From: Methanosphaerula subterraneus
GTDB lineage: Archaea; Halobacteriota; Methanomicrobia; Methanomicrobiales; Methanospirillaceae
Assembly (NCBI RefSeq): GCF_052055875.1
Contig: NZ_CP170508.1
Coordinates: forward strand, 992,001-1,056,000
Direction of reading: 5' to 3'
DNA: 64,000 bases
The notes beneath the pieces are model-generated. The model was not told the origin of the DNA, searched no databases, and worked only from the letters and a program-made list of their open reading frames with translations. Positions 52,354-60,798 of this stretch are shown piece by piece (position 1 is the stretch's first letter; each line of letters opens with the position of its first letter). Made by a program: the position numbers and the translations under genes.

Positions 52354-52992
52354 ATGATAACAGAAACAGAGAACTGTCCTGTCATCAGATCTCTGGTGAT
52401 GGAGCAGGTTCAGTCACAGGATCAGACCCGGGAACAGGGGGTGGTTCTCGTCAGACACATCAGGCCCTCGAAAGGACAGCGAGTTGTCGAGGGCACCTGT
52501 GCACTGGTGGCGCTGATCGGGGTGCCATCCCTGCTTTCACTGCTGCCAGGAGTCAGGGCTGATCACCTGCTCGCGCTGATCGGTTCGACGTTGCTGATCG
52601 AATCCGGCGCCCCGGTGGCCGGGGTCGCCATGGGTCTCCCCCCGGGCGTGGTGCTCGTACTGGTCTGTTCAGTCGCCCTTGGAATGGTCCTGCTGATCTT
52701 CACCCTGCTAGATACCCTGGATGCAGAGTCTCCAGGGGTCAGCAACATCCTCGAAAAGGTCCAGCAGCGGTATAACCGTTCAAAAACACTGCAGAACTAT
52801 GGGATCTACGGACTTGTACCGGGTATGGTGATCCTCGGAGTGCTGATCTGCCCTCCCATCGCATGGCTGGTCGGCTGGGATCGGGGACGATCCGTCCTGT
52901 TGATGATGATCGGATTCACGATCGCTGCAGCAGGTACGCTGGCCGTTGCCACCGGATTTCTCCGGCTCCTGCCGGTTTTCCTGCCCTGGTGA
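52354..52992 (+). CDS. Membrane protein, possible small multidrug-export-like
   Basis: A 212-residue protein with five or six hydrophobic segments after a ~45-residue hydrophilic N-terminus. A weak resemblance to the COG2426 small multidrug export family lies in LIESGAPVAGVAMGLPPGVV and the paired helices before and after TLLDTLDAESPGVS. It lacks other recognisable motifs. The promoter is clear: GAGTATAAGAGA at about 52286-52297, and GAGGAGG just upstream of ATG 52354. Function unknown. Confidence 0.65.
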   Translation: MITETENCPVIRSLVMEQVQSQDQTREQGVVLVRHIRPSKGQRVVEGTCALVALIGVPSLLSLLPGVRADHLLALIGSTLLIESGAPVAGVAMGLPPGVVLVLVCSVALGMVLLIFTLLDTLDAESPGVSNILEKVQQRYNRSKTLQNYGIYGLVPGMVILGVLICPPIAWLVGWDRGRSVLLMMIGFTIAAAGTLAVATGFLRLLPVFLPW

Positions 52993-53020
52993 CAGAGATC
53001 CCCCGGTCACCTCAGAGGAT

Positions 53021-53227
53021 TCAACTCCTCCTGCCCCTCAGTTCTCGCCCGGGTGCCGGCGTCCAGGGCTGCGGGGTCCCTTCCTTCATCTCGTCCGAGT
53101 CGTCACGGTCCATCACGGTCCCGTCGGGGTTGAGACCGTGAAAGTGTTCGTCAGGGTTCTTTGCAGTCCCGGGAACCTCTCCGCGCCGTTTCTTCTCTGC
53201 TGTCGTATGCTGGTCATCTGCTGCCAT
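53021..53227 (-). CDS. Small hydrophilic hypothetical protein
   Basis: A 68-residue, strongly charged protein (Asp, Glu, Lys, Arg) with no hydrophobic core, read from ATG 53227, which has GGAG four bases upstream. It contains no known motif; it may be intrinsically disordered. It converges on the preceding membrane protein gene. Evidence for expression is only the ribosome-binding site and codon quality. Confidence 0.5.
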   Translation of the reverse strand: MAADDQHTTAEKKRRGEVPGTAKNPDEHFHGLNPDGTVMDRDDSDEMKEGTPQPWTPAPGRELRGRRS

Positions 53228-53318
53228 AACGCTCCATAATCCATCTATCCCCTGATAATGGTATGCACATCACAAGCAATGGAGAATATCTATCTCTCCA
53301 GAGGTTCCACTCCCTTCA

Positions 53319-53636
53319 ATGACGAGCAATCCATTCGAACTATTTTTGAAGGAATGTCCGACCATCGCCGGGGCTTATGGAGCCCTCGTCCAGGCACAGG
53401 CCGCATCAGACGCACTCGACCCGGTGACCAAACAGTTGATCAATATCGCGATCCAGACCGTTCAGAAGAACCCGGTCGGGGTCCGGCACCACGCAGCGAT
53501 GGCCAGGGGCGTCGGGGCCGGGAGGGAGGCGGTGATCGGTGCTGTCGTGATGAACCTGCACCTCGCCGGCCTCGGCCCGGTCCTCCTCTCGCTCCCTGCA
53601 GCGATCGAGGACTGGGAAGGAACTGATCCGTGCTGA
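53319..53636 (+). CDS. Carboxymuconolactone decarboxylase-family protein
   Basis: A 105-residue helical protein of the CMD/AhpD fold, judged from TKQLINIAIQTVQKNPVGVRHHAAMARGVGA (in two parts TKQLINIAIQTVQKN and GVRHHAAMARGVGAG). The usual CxxC or ExxCxxxH redox motif of peroxidase-type members is absent; only the His pair remains, so peroxidase activity is unlikely. It overlaps the next short open frame only if the longer start of the latter is used. Confidence 0.68.
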   Translation: MTSNPFELFLKECPTIAGAYGALVQAQAASDALDPVTKQLINIAIQTVQKNPVGVRHHAAMARGVGAGREAVIGAVVMNLHLAGLGPVLLSLPAAIEDWEGTDPC

Positions 53637-53677
53637 GGATCAGTATTAAATTCTATCAGGAGTTACTACGCCCCATC

Positions 53678-53923
53678 ATGACCGATAAGGACAGTCATGC
53701 GGTCAGGGTCCGCCGCAAAGTCGACCCCACTCCGGAGAGGGCAAAGAGCGATGTCGGGGGCGCCGGGTCAGGGCGGCCGGAGCAAGCAATGAACAATGAA
53801 CCAAAAGAGAGATTGCACCGGGTCTATACAGATGTGAGAATCCGGGCCCATCACACCGATGCCGAGTTGAAGATGATGCGGGAGAGTGGGTCAGGGGTCG
53901 AGGGTCACCAGCGGAAGCTCTGA
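53678..53923 (+). CDS. Small hypothetical protein (uncertain)
   Basis: An 81-residue charged protein from ATG 53678 (MTDKDSHAVRVRRK), with a C-terminal half rich in His, Arg and Glu (VRIRAHHTDAELKMM). It belongs to no recognised family. No strong ribosome-binding site is seen. An upstream start at 53630 is possible but overlaps the CMD gene. It is retained because the codon usage resembles its neighbours and no better minus-strand gene covers the region. Confidence 0.42.
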   Translation: MTDKDSHAVRVRRKVDPTPERAKSDVGGAGSGRPEQAMNNEPKERLHRVYTDVRIRAHHTDAELKMMRESGSGVEGHQRKL

Positions 53924-54047
53924 TCCCATCTCACCCGGGGACGTCTGCCAGGTCAGGGCCAGCACTCCTCTTCTTTGTGGATAGGCCGGTAAGGCCACAA
54001 CCAAAACCAGCGGTCTTCCTGCGATTTTTCAACTACCTTTCGATCCC

Positions 54048-54449
54048 TCACCATTCGATCTCGTCGACGAACGGCATCAGCCCGGTCAGGTACGGAGTCT
54101 TCTCCCGATCAGAGAGCTGCCCGATCCCGATCACCTGGATCAGCAGGGGAAAATCGATCAGCCGCTGGGCAAACGTCGGATCCGACTCTCCGGCGAACCC
54201 GAGGAATGTGCCGACCTCGATAAACGGCCGTTCATAGACCGGCACATGGGCGTGCTCTGCAAGGTCCTGCTCATACCGGCCCTTCCTGACCAGGTCCTCC
54301 TCGAAGTACAGAACCACCTGGACCCCGTACCGGTCATGCAGGATATTCAGGTCCCTGATATCCACCTGGTCCCCGATATTCACGCCAAGGTGTGCCAGCT
54401 TCTCTTCGGGCGTCGCCCCCTCGATCTGATCCAGATTCTTTCTTTTCAT
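54048..54449 (-). CDS. Hypothetical protein
   Basis: A 133-residue soluble protein of unknown family. It opens with a helical segment (DQIEGATPEEKLAHLGVNIG) and a strand-rich core, RYGVQVVLYFEEDLVRKGRY and LLIQVIGIGQLSDREK. No cofactor or catalytic motif is apparent. It reads in the same direction as sixA and lies 59 bp downstream of it, so the two could be cotranscribed. Confidence 0.62.
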   Translation of the reverse strand: MKRKNLDQIEGATPEEKLAHLGVNIGDQVDIRDLNILHDRYGVQVVLYFEEDLVRKGRYEQDLAEHAHVPVYERPFIEVGTFLGFAGESDPTFAQRLIDFPLLIQVIGIGQLSDREKTPYLTGLMPFVDEIEW

Positions 54450-54508
54450 GGACGTTCAGTCTGACATGTTCAGTGGTCAGGTTTATAATATCTTGGACAT
54501 TTCCGGTA

Positions 54509-55009
54509 TCATCTGAACATCCTGACCTGCCGGGGTGTGATCAGCCAGTGGAGATCCCCGGTAAGCCCTTCCGAGGCGGTGACATTCTTGATTCTGGCCA
54601 TACCACCCTTGGCAAGCAGGATCGAAGCACGATCATCTCCTGCGACCACCCGGCTGATGAAGGTTGAGAGGAGGGGTTCATGCCCCACGAGCAACAGGGA
54701 CTCGATCCCGCTCTGGCGGCTGATCTCCTCGACAAGGGCATCCCGATCACCATCAGGAGCAAGCGACGGCCAGACTTCGACCTTCTCCTTCTTCTTCTCA
54801 CCAGGGGAGGAGGCGACGATCTCCGCCGTCTCCTCGGCCCGCTTCAACGGGCTGGTCGCGATCAGGTCGAATGAATAACCTGCAGACCGGGCCCACGCCG
54901 CGATCCGCCTGATCTCCTCCCGGCCGTGGCTGGTGAGCGCACGATCGACATCAACGGTACCAGCAGCGCGGGGCTCCGCCTCCCCATGTCTGAGAATGAA
55001 GAGATCCAT
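54509..55009 (-). CDS. SixA-like phosphohistidine phosphatase
   Basis: A 166-residue histidine phosphatase-family protein. It has the catalytic RHG in FILRHGEAEPRA, the second Arg in SPLKRAEETAEI and the second His in LLVGHEPLLSTF, the SixA arrangement. SixA removes phosphate from histidine in phosphorelay proteins, though archaeal members may act on other phosphohistidines. ATG 55009 is favoured over GTG 55015. The upstream 183 bp before the ABC gene hold no gene. Confidence 0.82.
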   Translation of the reverse strand: MDLFILRHGEAEPRAAGTVDVDRALTSHGREEIRRIAAWARSAGYSFDLIATSPLKRAEETAEIVASSPGEKKKEKVEVWPSLAPDGDRDALVEEISRQSGIESLLLVGHEPLLSTFISRVVAGDDRASILLAKGGMARIKNVTASEGLTGDLHWLITPRQVRMFR

Positions 55010-55198
55010 GAACACTCAAATCCCTTCTTCCTATAAAAATCGCACTGAGACTTCCGTTTTCAACCGCCCCAGGGATCGGTCGCGACTTCTGATGCGGTGC
55101 AGGGATGGCGGATAGGGTCCGGGGTACTTCAAGAGAGGGTTGACCAGAAGGACTGTAAGGATGAAAAGAACCTCATATAACAGGAATAGGGATACCAA

Positions 55199-56017
55199 TT
55201 GACCAACACCACCCGATCTCATGAATCCCAGACCCCGCCACCGTTCCTGGAGTTTGAGAATGTCACCGTATTCACCGAAAGAAAGAAGATCCTCGACTCG
55301 ATCTCGATGACGATCCAGGCAGGGGAGAACGTTGCGATACTGGGGCCGAACGGATCCGGAAAATCGTCACTGATCAAGACCATCACCCGGGAGTATCACC
55401 CTGCCTTCCAGAAGGAGGGGTATACCTGCAGGATCTGGGGGAAGGACCGATGGAATGTCTTTGATCTCCGGTCCCATCTCGGGATCGTCTCGAGCGATCT
55501 GCAGCAGGCCTTTGCCCGGGAGATGTCCGGAAGGGAGGTGATCCTCTCCGGGTTCTTCAGCAGTGTCGGCCTCTTCAACCACGATGTGACGCCGGCGATG
55601 GTGGAGCGAACAGAGGAGATCGCTGCGTTCCTTGAGATCCCTCACCTGCTGGACCGGTTGATGACCGGGATCTCATCAGGCGAGGCCAGAAGGCTTCTGA
55701 TCGGCCGGGCGCTGGTCCATGACCCCGAGGTGCTGATCCTCGACGAACCGACGAACAGCCTGGACCTGCATGCCCTCCACACCTTCCGGGGCACCCTTCG
55801 CAAGGTCGCCAGTACCGGCACCGCGATCATCATGGTCACCCACACCCTCTCAGATATCATCCCCGAGATCTCGCGGGTGATCATGATCCGGAATGGAGGA
55901 GTGTACCGGGACGGCCCGAAGGAGGCGGTCCTCACCGACCAGCAGATCGGCGAACTCTTCTCGGTTCCGGCGAAGATCCGCGAAGAGGGCGGGTACTACT
56001 ACGTAGCCGGGTACTGA
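55199..56017 (+). CDS. ABC transporter ATPase (ModF-like)
   Basis: A 272-residue single ABC ATPase domain. It has Walker A GPNGSGKSSLI, Q-loop VSSDLQQAFAREMSG, signature ISSGEARRLLIGRAL (LSGGQ variant), Walker B EVLILDEPTNSLD and H-loop VTHTLSDIIPEI. The GREVILSGFFSSVGLF segment resembles ModF-type molybdate-related ATPases of archaea. No permease or binding protein adjoins, so it may regulate or support a transporter elsewhere. TTG 55199 is the best start; no strong ribosome-binding site is visible. Confidence 0.78.
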   Translation: MTNTTRSHESQTPPPFLEFENVTVFTERKKILDSISMTIQAGENVAILGPNGSGKSSLIKTITREYHPAFQKEGYTCRIWGKDRWNVFDLRSHLGIVSSDLQQAFAREMSGREVILSGFFSSVGLFNHDVTPAMVERTEEIAAFLEIPHLLDRLMTGISSGEARRLLIGRALVHDPEVLILDEPTNSLDLHALHTFRGTLRKVASTGTAIIMVTHTLSDIIPEISRVIMIRNGGVYRDGPKEAVLTDQQIGELFSVPAKIREEGGYYYVAGY

Positions 56018-56047
56018 AGAGGGGTGGACCGGGACCAGGATAGCCAG

Positions 56048-56845
56048 TCAGCATTGACTGGTATTGAGAATCTCACGCTTCAGCAGATCGAAGAACAGAT
56101 CCCGCGCCTGCCGCTCCATCCAGGGGATATGTCCGCACGCCGGGAGGAGATGAACGCGGAGGTCGATGCCGGCTCTTGTGAGCGGTTCAACCACTCCCTG
56201 GACCGGGTGGGGATCGCAGGCACCATGGAAGACCACCACCGGGCAGGTGAGCGACCTGACCTTCTCAAGGAAGTACCCCGATGCCCGGAGGGTCGCCGCC
56301 TCTTCCCAGACCTGCCGGTGGACTGCAGGCATGAGATCGAAACCTGAGGGCTCTGCCGGCAGCGGGTCGACCGAATCGGCCAGAGCCATAAGATCCCCGA
56401 AACGGGCAAGATCGACCGGGGAGACCTGAACCGACGGGTCGTTCAGGTCTTTCATCAGAGCAAAGACCTCGCTCCTCTCCTCGTTGGGGAGCCTTCCCAG
56501 GCGGGTCTCCATGATCGCGCCAGCATATGCCGGATCGAGCGGTCCGGAGCCGATCAATACCAGTTTTTCCACGGAGGACGGGTATTTTGCGGCATAGAGG
56601 ATGGAGAGCATCGCTCCCCATGAGAAGCCGACCAGGACTACCGGGAGGGAGGTCTGTTCCACAAGTTGTATCGCAAGCTCACCGACCTGCCCGGGGACCG
56701 AGGTCGCTGCCTGAAACGGCTCAAAGATCCCCCTGATCGCCGAGAGTTCCCGGGCCACCGGCCCCATCTCACCGGGAGCTCCCGGTCCTCCATGGATGAC
56801 GGCGACAGAGCGCGGCACGCTTCCCCAGGCTCGGTAATGCGTCAT
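56048..56845 (-). CDS. Alpha/beta hydrolase
   Basis: A 265-residue serine hydrolase. The oxyanion loop IHGGPGAPGEM resembles proline-iminopeptidase-type HGGPG motifs, the nucleophile elbow is VGFSWGAML (Ser), and the acid and base are likely in FHGACDPHP and ACGHIPWME. ATG 56845 is used because the long frame upstream of it covers a decayed kinase fragment. It is divergent from the phosphoribulokinase gene. Substrate unknown. Confidence 0.82.
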   Translation of the reverse strand: MTHYRAWGSVPRSVAVIHGGPGAPGEMGPVARELSAIRGIFEPFQAATSVPGQVGELAIQLVEQTSLPVVLVGFSWGAMLSILYAAKYPSSVEKLVLIGSGPLDPAYAGAIMETRLGRLPNEERSEVFALMKDLNDPSVQVSPVDLARFGDLMALADSVDPLPAEPSGFDLMPAVHRQVWEEAATLRASGYFLEKVRSLTCPVVVFHGACDPHPVQGVVEPLTRAGIDLRVHLLPACGHIPWMERQARDLFFDLLKREILNTSQC

Positions 56846-56888
56846 ACCCTGGGAATTTGGATTCTGATCGGATAAGCAATCTGTTCTG

Positions 56889-57023
56889 TCAGGTCCTCCG
56901 GAACGTTCCCTGGGGTACGATGATCTCGAACCGTCCCCCGGTTCCGGGAGTGCCGGTCTCGGGGATGGTGCAGTTGAGGAGGGCCAGGATCTGGCAGGTG
57001 CTCTGGGAGATGATGATTCCACC
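56889..57023 (-). pseudogene. C-terminal remnant of a histidine kinase
   Basis: The frame reads GGIIISQSTCQILALLNCTI then PETGTPGTGGRFEIIVPQGTF, the end of a HATPase domain (compare GFGLFLSREILGITGLSI and RETGTFTRGVRFEITIP in the intact kinase at 648-1706). The G-loop and RFEI end are recognisable, but the N-box, D-box and all upstream domains are missing. This explains the 347-bp stretch between the hydrolase and phosphoribulokinase starts. Confidence 0.6.
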
Positions 57024-57192
57024 CTTCTGATATCGGAAAGGAACCATTGCTGGGAGACATACAACCATGCGACCGGTCAGAACCGGCTCTTCGGGAGTGT
57101 CCCGGGGTGAAGGGTTTCGCATGGGGCATGATCTTAATAGATATGAGGATGATCATACAGAGGACCATCGAGTAACAGGGAAGATACGGTTT

Positions 57193-58224
57193 ATGACAGC
57201 AGGGGAGAGAACTGGAGAGAAAAAAGACCAGTGCCAGGGCACGGGGGATATCAACTTCAAGGACAGGATTGCATCCTCACCCTGTGTCTTCACAATCGGA
57301 GTCGCAGGAGACAGTGGCTCTGGAAAGACCACGTTCACCCAGTCGATCCGGGACATCTTCGGGGAGGACCTGGTCACGACGATCACACTCGATGACTATC
57401 ACCTCTATGACCGGGAAGAACGGAAGGTGCGCCAGATCACGCCGCTCCACCCGGAGGCAAACAGACTCGACCAGCTCGAGCATGATCTAGTGGAGCTCAA
57501 AGAGGGACATACCATTGAAAAACCGGTGTACAACCACGCGACCGGGCGGTTTGACCCCCCGATCAGGTTCAGTCCCGGGAAGATCCTGATCCTCGAAGGG
57601 CTCCACACCCTCTTCACCCCGACATTGCGGGAGCATCTGGACTTCACCCTCTTCGTCGAGCCCGACCCGGAGGTCAAGATCGAATGGAAGATCCGGCGGG
57701 ATATAAACAAACGGGGGTACACCCGGGAGCAGGTGATGGCAGAGCTGGGGCCCCGCGAGGAGGACTACCAGCGGTTCATCGCCCCGCAGCAGCAGTATGC
57801 CGACGTCGTGGTCAGGGTCAGGTTCTCCAAGTACGGCCGGGAGCGTGGGACACAAGATAAGGTCTACCAGGTCTCGCTCTCCCAGAACAAGATCACCCAG
57901 TCGATCGAGGACGTGGACCTCTCTATCGACCTCTTCTCGCTCCTCTCCCTATCAGACCGAAACTTTCTGATCGAGTTCAGCCATGAGCAGCGAAACACCG
58001 AAAGAAGCGGCGAACTGATCTTCGACGGGGAGTTAAGTGCTCGCATGGTGGAGAGGCTTGAACAGTCGATCGAGGATCAAACGCAGGTACGGCCGATATC
58101 CGTCTTTCATAACCGCGGCCACGTGACCGCAACCGAGGTCGTACAGCTGATTCTGGCCTGGCGGATCATTCACCAGCGGGTCTTCCTTGAACGCTGCCAC
58201 CACCTGGATCAGATTCAGGGGTGA
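57193..58224 (+). CDS. prk: Phosphoribulokinase (archaeal type)
   Basis: A 343-residue P-loop kinase of the uridine kinase/phosphoribulokinase family. It has Walker A IGVAGDSGSGKTTF, TITLDDYHLYDREERK, YNHATGRFDPP, ILEGLHTLF and RRDINKRGYTREQVM, matching the archaeal PRK known from Methanospirillum and related methanogens. It phosphorylates ribulose 5-phosphate to the RuBisCO substrate. With HPS (fae-hps at 2.6 kb) it fits the reductive hexulose-phosphate pathway; RuBisCO is not in this window. ATG 57193 is chosen because a TATA box (CTTAATAGATATG, about 57138) would give a leader of about 30 nt; an earlier ATG at 57121 lies before it. Confidence 0.87.
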   Translation: MTAGERTGEKKDQCQGTGDINFKDRIASSPCVFTIGVAGDSGSGKTTFTQSIRDIFGEDLVTTITLDDYHLYDREERKVRQITPLHPEANRLDQLEHDLVELKEGHTIEKPVYNHATGRFDPPIRFSPGKILILEGLHTLFTPTLREHLDFTLFVEPDPEVKIEWKIRRDINKRGYTREQVMAELGPREEDYQRFIAPQQQYADVVVRVRFSKYGRERGTQDKVYQVSLSQNKITQSIEDVDLSIDLFSLLSLSDRNFLIEFSHEQRNTERSGELIFDGELSARMVERLEQSIEDQTQVRPISVFHNRGHVTATEVVQLILAWRIIHQRVFLERCHHLDQIQG

Positions 58225-58282
58225 ACATTGGTACAGACCAGACATTTAAATATAGACACTGTGTATTGAATGGGATAGATCT

Positions 58283-58534
58283 ATGTCTACAACCACACGG
58301 ATCAGAGACCGGTATAATGAGAGCCAGGACCAGATCGTCCAGTACCTTCGGTCAGGCCTCTCAAAGGGGAAGCACTACTTCAAGTCAAAGTACATCGCGA
58401 TGGACCTCGGCCTCTCATCCAAGGAGGTCGGGACAAATATGGCGATCCTCGCCGACATCTGCGATGACCTGACGATCACCCGTTGGTCATACTCCAACAG
58501 TACAACCTGGATGGTCACCCCGAAAGCCGTTTAA
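58283..58534 (+). CDS. DUF7123-like winged-helix protein
   Basis: An 83-residue protein with the YLRSGLSKGKHYFKSKYIAM and DLGLSSKEVGTNMAIL pattern, and WSYSNSTTWMV at the end, which matches a small archaeal winged-helix family (DUF7123-like). It probably binds DNA or RNA. It has a good TATA (ATTTAAATATAG, 58245-58256) 33 bp before its ATG and may be a free-standing regulator. No target is evident. Confidence 0.72.
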   Translation: MSTTTRIRDRYNESQDQIVQYLRSGLSKGKHYFKSKYIAMDLGLSSKEVGTNMAILADICDDLTITRWSYSNSTTWMVTPKAV

Positions 58535-58558
58535 GCGATCAGAACAACCGGAGAGTCC

Positions 58559-58747
58559 ATGACTGACAAGGTAGAGATTATCTCGGCACTGGAATTCGTT
58601 GCGAACATCAATGAGAAGAAAGACTGCCTGATGGCGCAGGACAATACCCAGAACGATCCCTCGGTACTCTGGTTCAATATCGATGTCCCCAAGGGTCACG
58701 GTTTTGTAGCCGGCGACCGGGTTCGGGTCACTGTTGAAAAACTCTAA
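58559..58747 (+). CDS. Small hypothetical protein
   Basis: A 62-residue protein, likely a beta-barrel, ending VAGDRVRVTVEKL, which resembles the end of an OB-like or TRAM-like fold. It contains NINEKKDCLMAQDNTQNDPS near the middle. It is 24 bp downstream of the winged-helix gene and may be cotranscribed. Function unknown. Confidence 0.6.
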   Translation: MTDKVEIISALEFVANINEKKDCLMAQDNTQNDPSVLWFNIDVPKGHGFVAGDRVRVTVEKL

Positions 58748-58798
58748 AATTTCTTTTTCTCCGGGTATTAAATAGTTTGACGGTAACGGGGGGTTCAT

Positions 58799-60244
58799 AT
58801 GGACAACCACTCCGGGGATCTGACCGTTCTGCAGATCAACGATACCCATGCGTATGTAGAGCCTCATTACGAGGTTTTCGCTGCTGGCGGACGGATGGAG
58901 TACCGGGTCGCAGGGGGGTATGCGGCGATCGCAACCCTGGTACAGCAGGCCCGGGATGAGAAGAAAGGGCAGGTTCTGCTCCTCGACTCGGGGGATACGT
59001 TCCATGGCACCTACTCTGCGGTACAGACGAAAGGACAGGCCCTGGTTCCGGTGATGAACGCCCTCGGGGTCGACGCGATGACCGCACACTGGGAGTTCGC
59101 CTACGGCCCTGAACAGTTCAGGAACCTCTCCTTCGACCTGGATTACCCGGTGCTGGCCATCAACTGCTATCAGCGCTCGAGCGGGAGGCTGGTCTTCCCC
59201 CCCTTCCTGGTCAGGGAGGTCGGAGACCTGAAGATCGGGGTGATCGGGATCGCGGCCACCATCGTCGACAAGGGGATGCCGCCCTCCTTCTCCACCGGGC
59301 TCTTCTTCACCGACGGGCGGAAGGAACTGCCGCAGTACATCACCGATCTCCGGTCAGAGGAGCGCGTGGACCTGATCGTGCTCCTCTCGCACCTCGGGCT
59401 GCCGCAGGATATCGGGCTGGCCGAGACGATCGAAGGGATCGATCTGATCGTGAGCGGTCATACGCACAACCGGCTCGATGAACCGATCAGGATCAACCAC
59501 ACGCTGATCTGCCAGTCCGGGTGCCACGGCTCGTTCGTCGGCCGGCTGGACCTCTCGGTGCAGGACAGACGCATCAGGTCGGCCAGGCACGAACTGATCC
59601 CGATCATCGGGATCGAACAGGACCCATCGGTCCGGGACCTGGTGGAGCAGGCCGTCGGACCGTACCGTGAATACCTCGAAGCGGTCGTCGGGACCACCAG
59701 GACTCCGCTCAACCGGGCGACGATCCTCGAGTCGACGATGGACAACCTGCTCCTCGCTGCAGTGCAGAAGGCTGCCGGCACCACGATCGCCTTCTCCCAC
59801 GGCTGGCGGTACGGAGCCCCGGTCCCGGCAGGGCAGGTCACCAGGAACGATCTCTGGAACATGATTCCGACCAACCCGGAGGTGATGACCGTGTCGCTGA
59901 CCGGTGCGGAGATCGGCTTCATCTTCGAGGAGAACCTGGAGAAGACCTTCTCGTCCGACCCGTTCATGCAGATGGGCGGGTATCTGAAACGGTGCAGCGG
60001 GCTGACCGTCTACTGCAAGCTGGAGAATCCACCCGGGTACCGGGTGCAGGGGATCTTCACCACCACCGGCAGGCTCGATCCCCTGCAGGAGTACACGGTC
60101 GCGTATGTTTCGTCGCAGGCCATAAACGCTGCCTGTGGGCATGACCGGGTCGGGACCGGCACCGATGCGATCGCCGCCCTGGAGGATCTGCTCGGGACAG
60201 GCCCCGTGGAGGCCCCCCTTGTCGGGAGCGTGGTCGCGGTATAG
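58799..60244 (+). CDS. 5'-nucleotidase / SoxB-like metallophosphatase
   Basis: A 481-residue protein with an N-terminal metallophosphatase domain (LQINDTHAYVEPHYE, LLLDSGDTFHG, LIVSGHTHNRLDEP) and the C-terminal 5'-nucleotidase domain (LLLAAVQKAAGTTIAF, NLWNMIPTNPEVM-like DLWNMIPTNPE). The usual GNHEFDYG is replaced by AHWEFAYG, as in the SoxB thiosulfohydrolase branch, which suggests an altered phosphoester or sulfate ester substrate. No signal peptide is evident, so it may be cytoplasmic. Assignment to SoxB itself is not claimed; no other Sox gene is present. Confidence 0.82.
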   Translation: MDNHSGDLTVLQINDTHAYVEPHYEVFAAGGRMEYRVAGGYAAIATLVQQARDEKKGQVLLLDSGDTFHGTYSAVQTKGQALVPVMNALGVDAMTAHWEFAYGPEQFRNLSFDLDYPVLAINCYQRSSGRLVFPPFLVREVGDLKIGVIGIAATIVDKGMPPSFSTGLFFTDGRKELPQYITDLRSEERVDLIVLLSHLGLPQDIGLAETIEGIDLIVSGHTHNRLDEPIRINHTLICQSGCHGSFVGRLDLSVQDRRIRSARHELIPIIGIEQDPSVRDLVEQAVGPYREYLEAVVGTTRTPLNRATILESTMDNLLLAAVQKAAGTTIAFSHGWRYGAPVPAGQVTRNDLWNMIPTNPEVMTVSLTGAEIGFIFEENLEKTFSSDPFMQMGGYLKRCSGLTVYCKLENPPGYRVQGIFTTTGRLDPLQEYTVAYVSSQAINAACGHDRVGTGTDAIAALEDLLGTGPVEAPLVGSVVAV

Positions 60245-60321
60245 GACTCCACCACGAAGGAAGATCGCCCTATCCCTTCCTGATCCTCAGGCTTTATCTT
60301 CTGTTAAGACCATCAACTGGC

Positions 60322-60798
60322 ATGGTACTCTTCGGAGGAGTCGATCTCGGCTGGATCCTGATCGTGGTCGGTGCGCTGGTACTGCTCGCAGAGGCCTACA
60401 CGCCGGGATTCTTTCTGACCGTCCCGGGGACTGTGATGGTCCTGCTCGGAGCATTGCTCCTGCTCGGGGTCGATATTTTCAATTCTGAGTGGGGGATCGT
60501 AGCCGGCGTCGTGGGAGCTCTCGCCGCGGCCGTGGTGACCGTACTGCTGTACAGCAGGATCACCCCTGACGAGCGACCGACAACGGCCCTGAGCAGAGAC
60601 TCGTTCGCCGGCAGAACCGGGGTGGTCACCAGGGTGGTGGACACCGTGAACTTCGATGGCAAGGTAGATATCGAGGGGAACACCTGGTCGGCGATATCAG
60701 AGACCGGGACGATTCCTGTTGGAACTCGAGTCAGGGTCGTCAGGTCTGAAGGCGTCCATATTATAGTTAAGGAGATAACACACGATGGCACTACTTGA
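60322..60798 (+). CDS. NfeD-family membrane protein
   Basis: A 158-residue short NfeD: two or three N-terminal membrane segments (WILIVVGALVLLAEAYTPGF and WGIVAGVVGALAAAVVTVL) and a soluble OB-fold domain (GVVTRVVDTVNFDGKVDIEG, VGTRVRVVRSEG). NfeD partners with stomatin/SPFH proteins, and the next gene overlaps it by 14 bp. The TATA-like GCTTTATCTT at about 60291-60300 is 26 bp from the ATG, so the message may be leaderless. Confidence 0.85.
   Translation: MVLFGGVDLGWILIVVGALVLLAEAYTPGFFLTVPGTVMVLLGALLLLGVDIFNSEWGIVAGVVGALAAAVVTVLLYSRITPDERPTTALSRDSFAGRTGVVTRVVDTVNFDGKVDIEGNTWSAISETGTIPVGTRVRVVRSEGVHIIVKEITHDGTT

Noticed and set aside
55031..55222. 63-codon minus-strand frame with a hydrophobic stretch
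   Set aside because: It overlaps the start of the ABC ATPase gene, has no ribosome-binding site and no recognised relatives.
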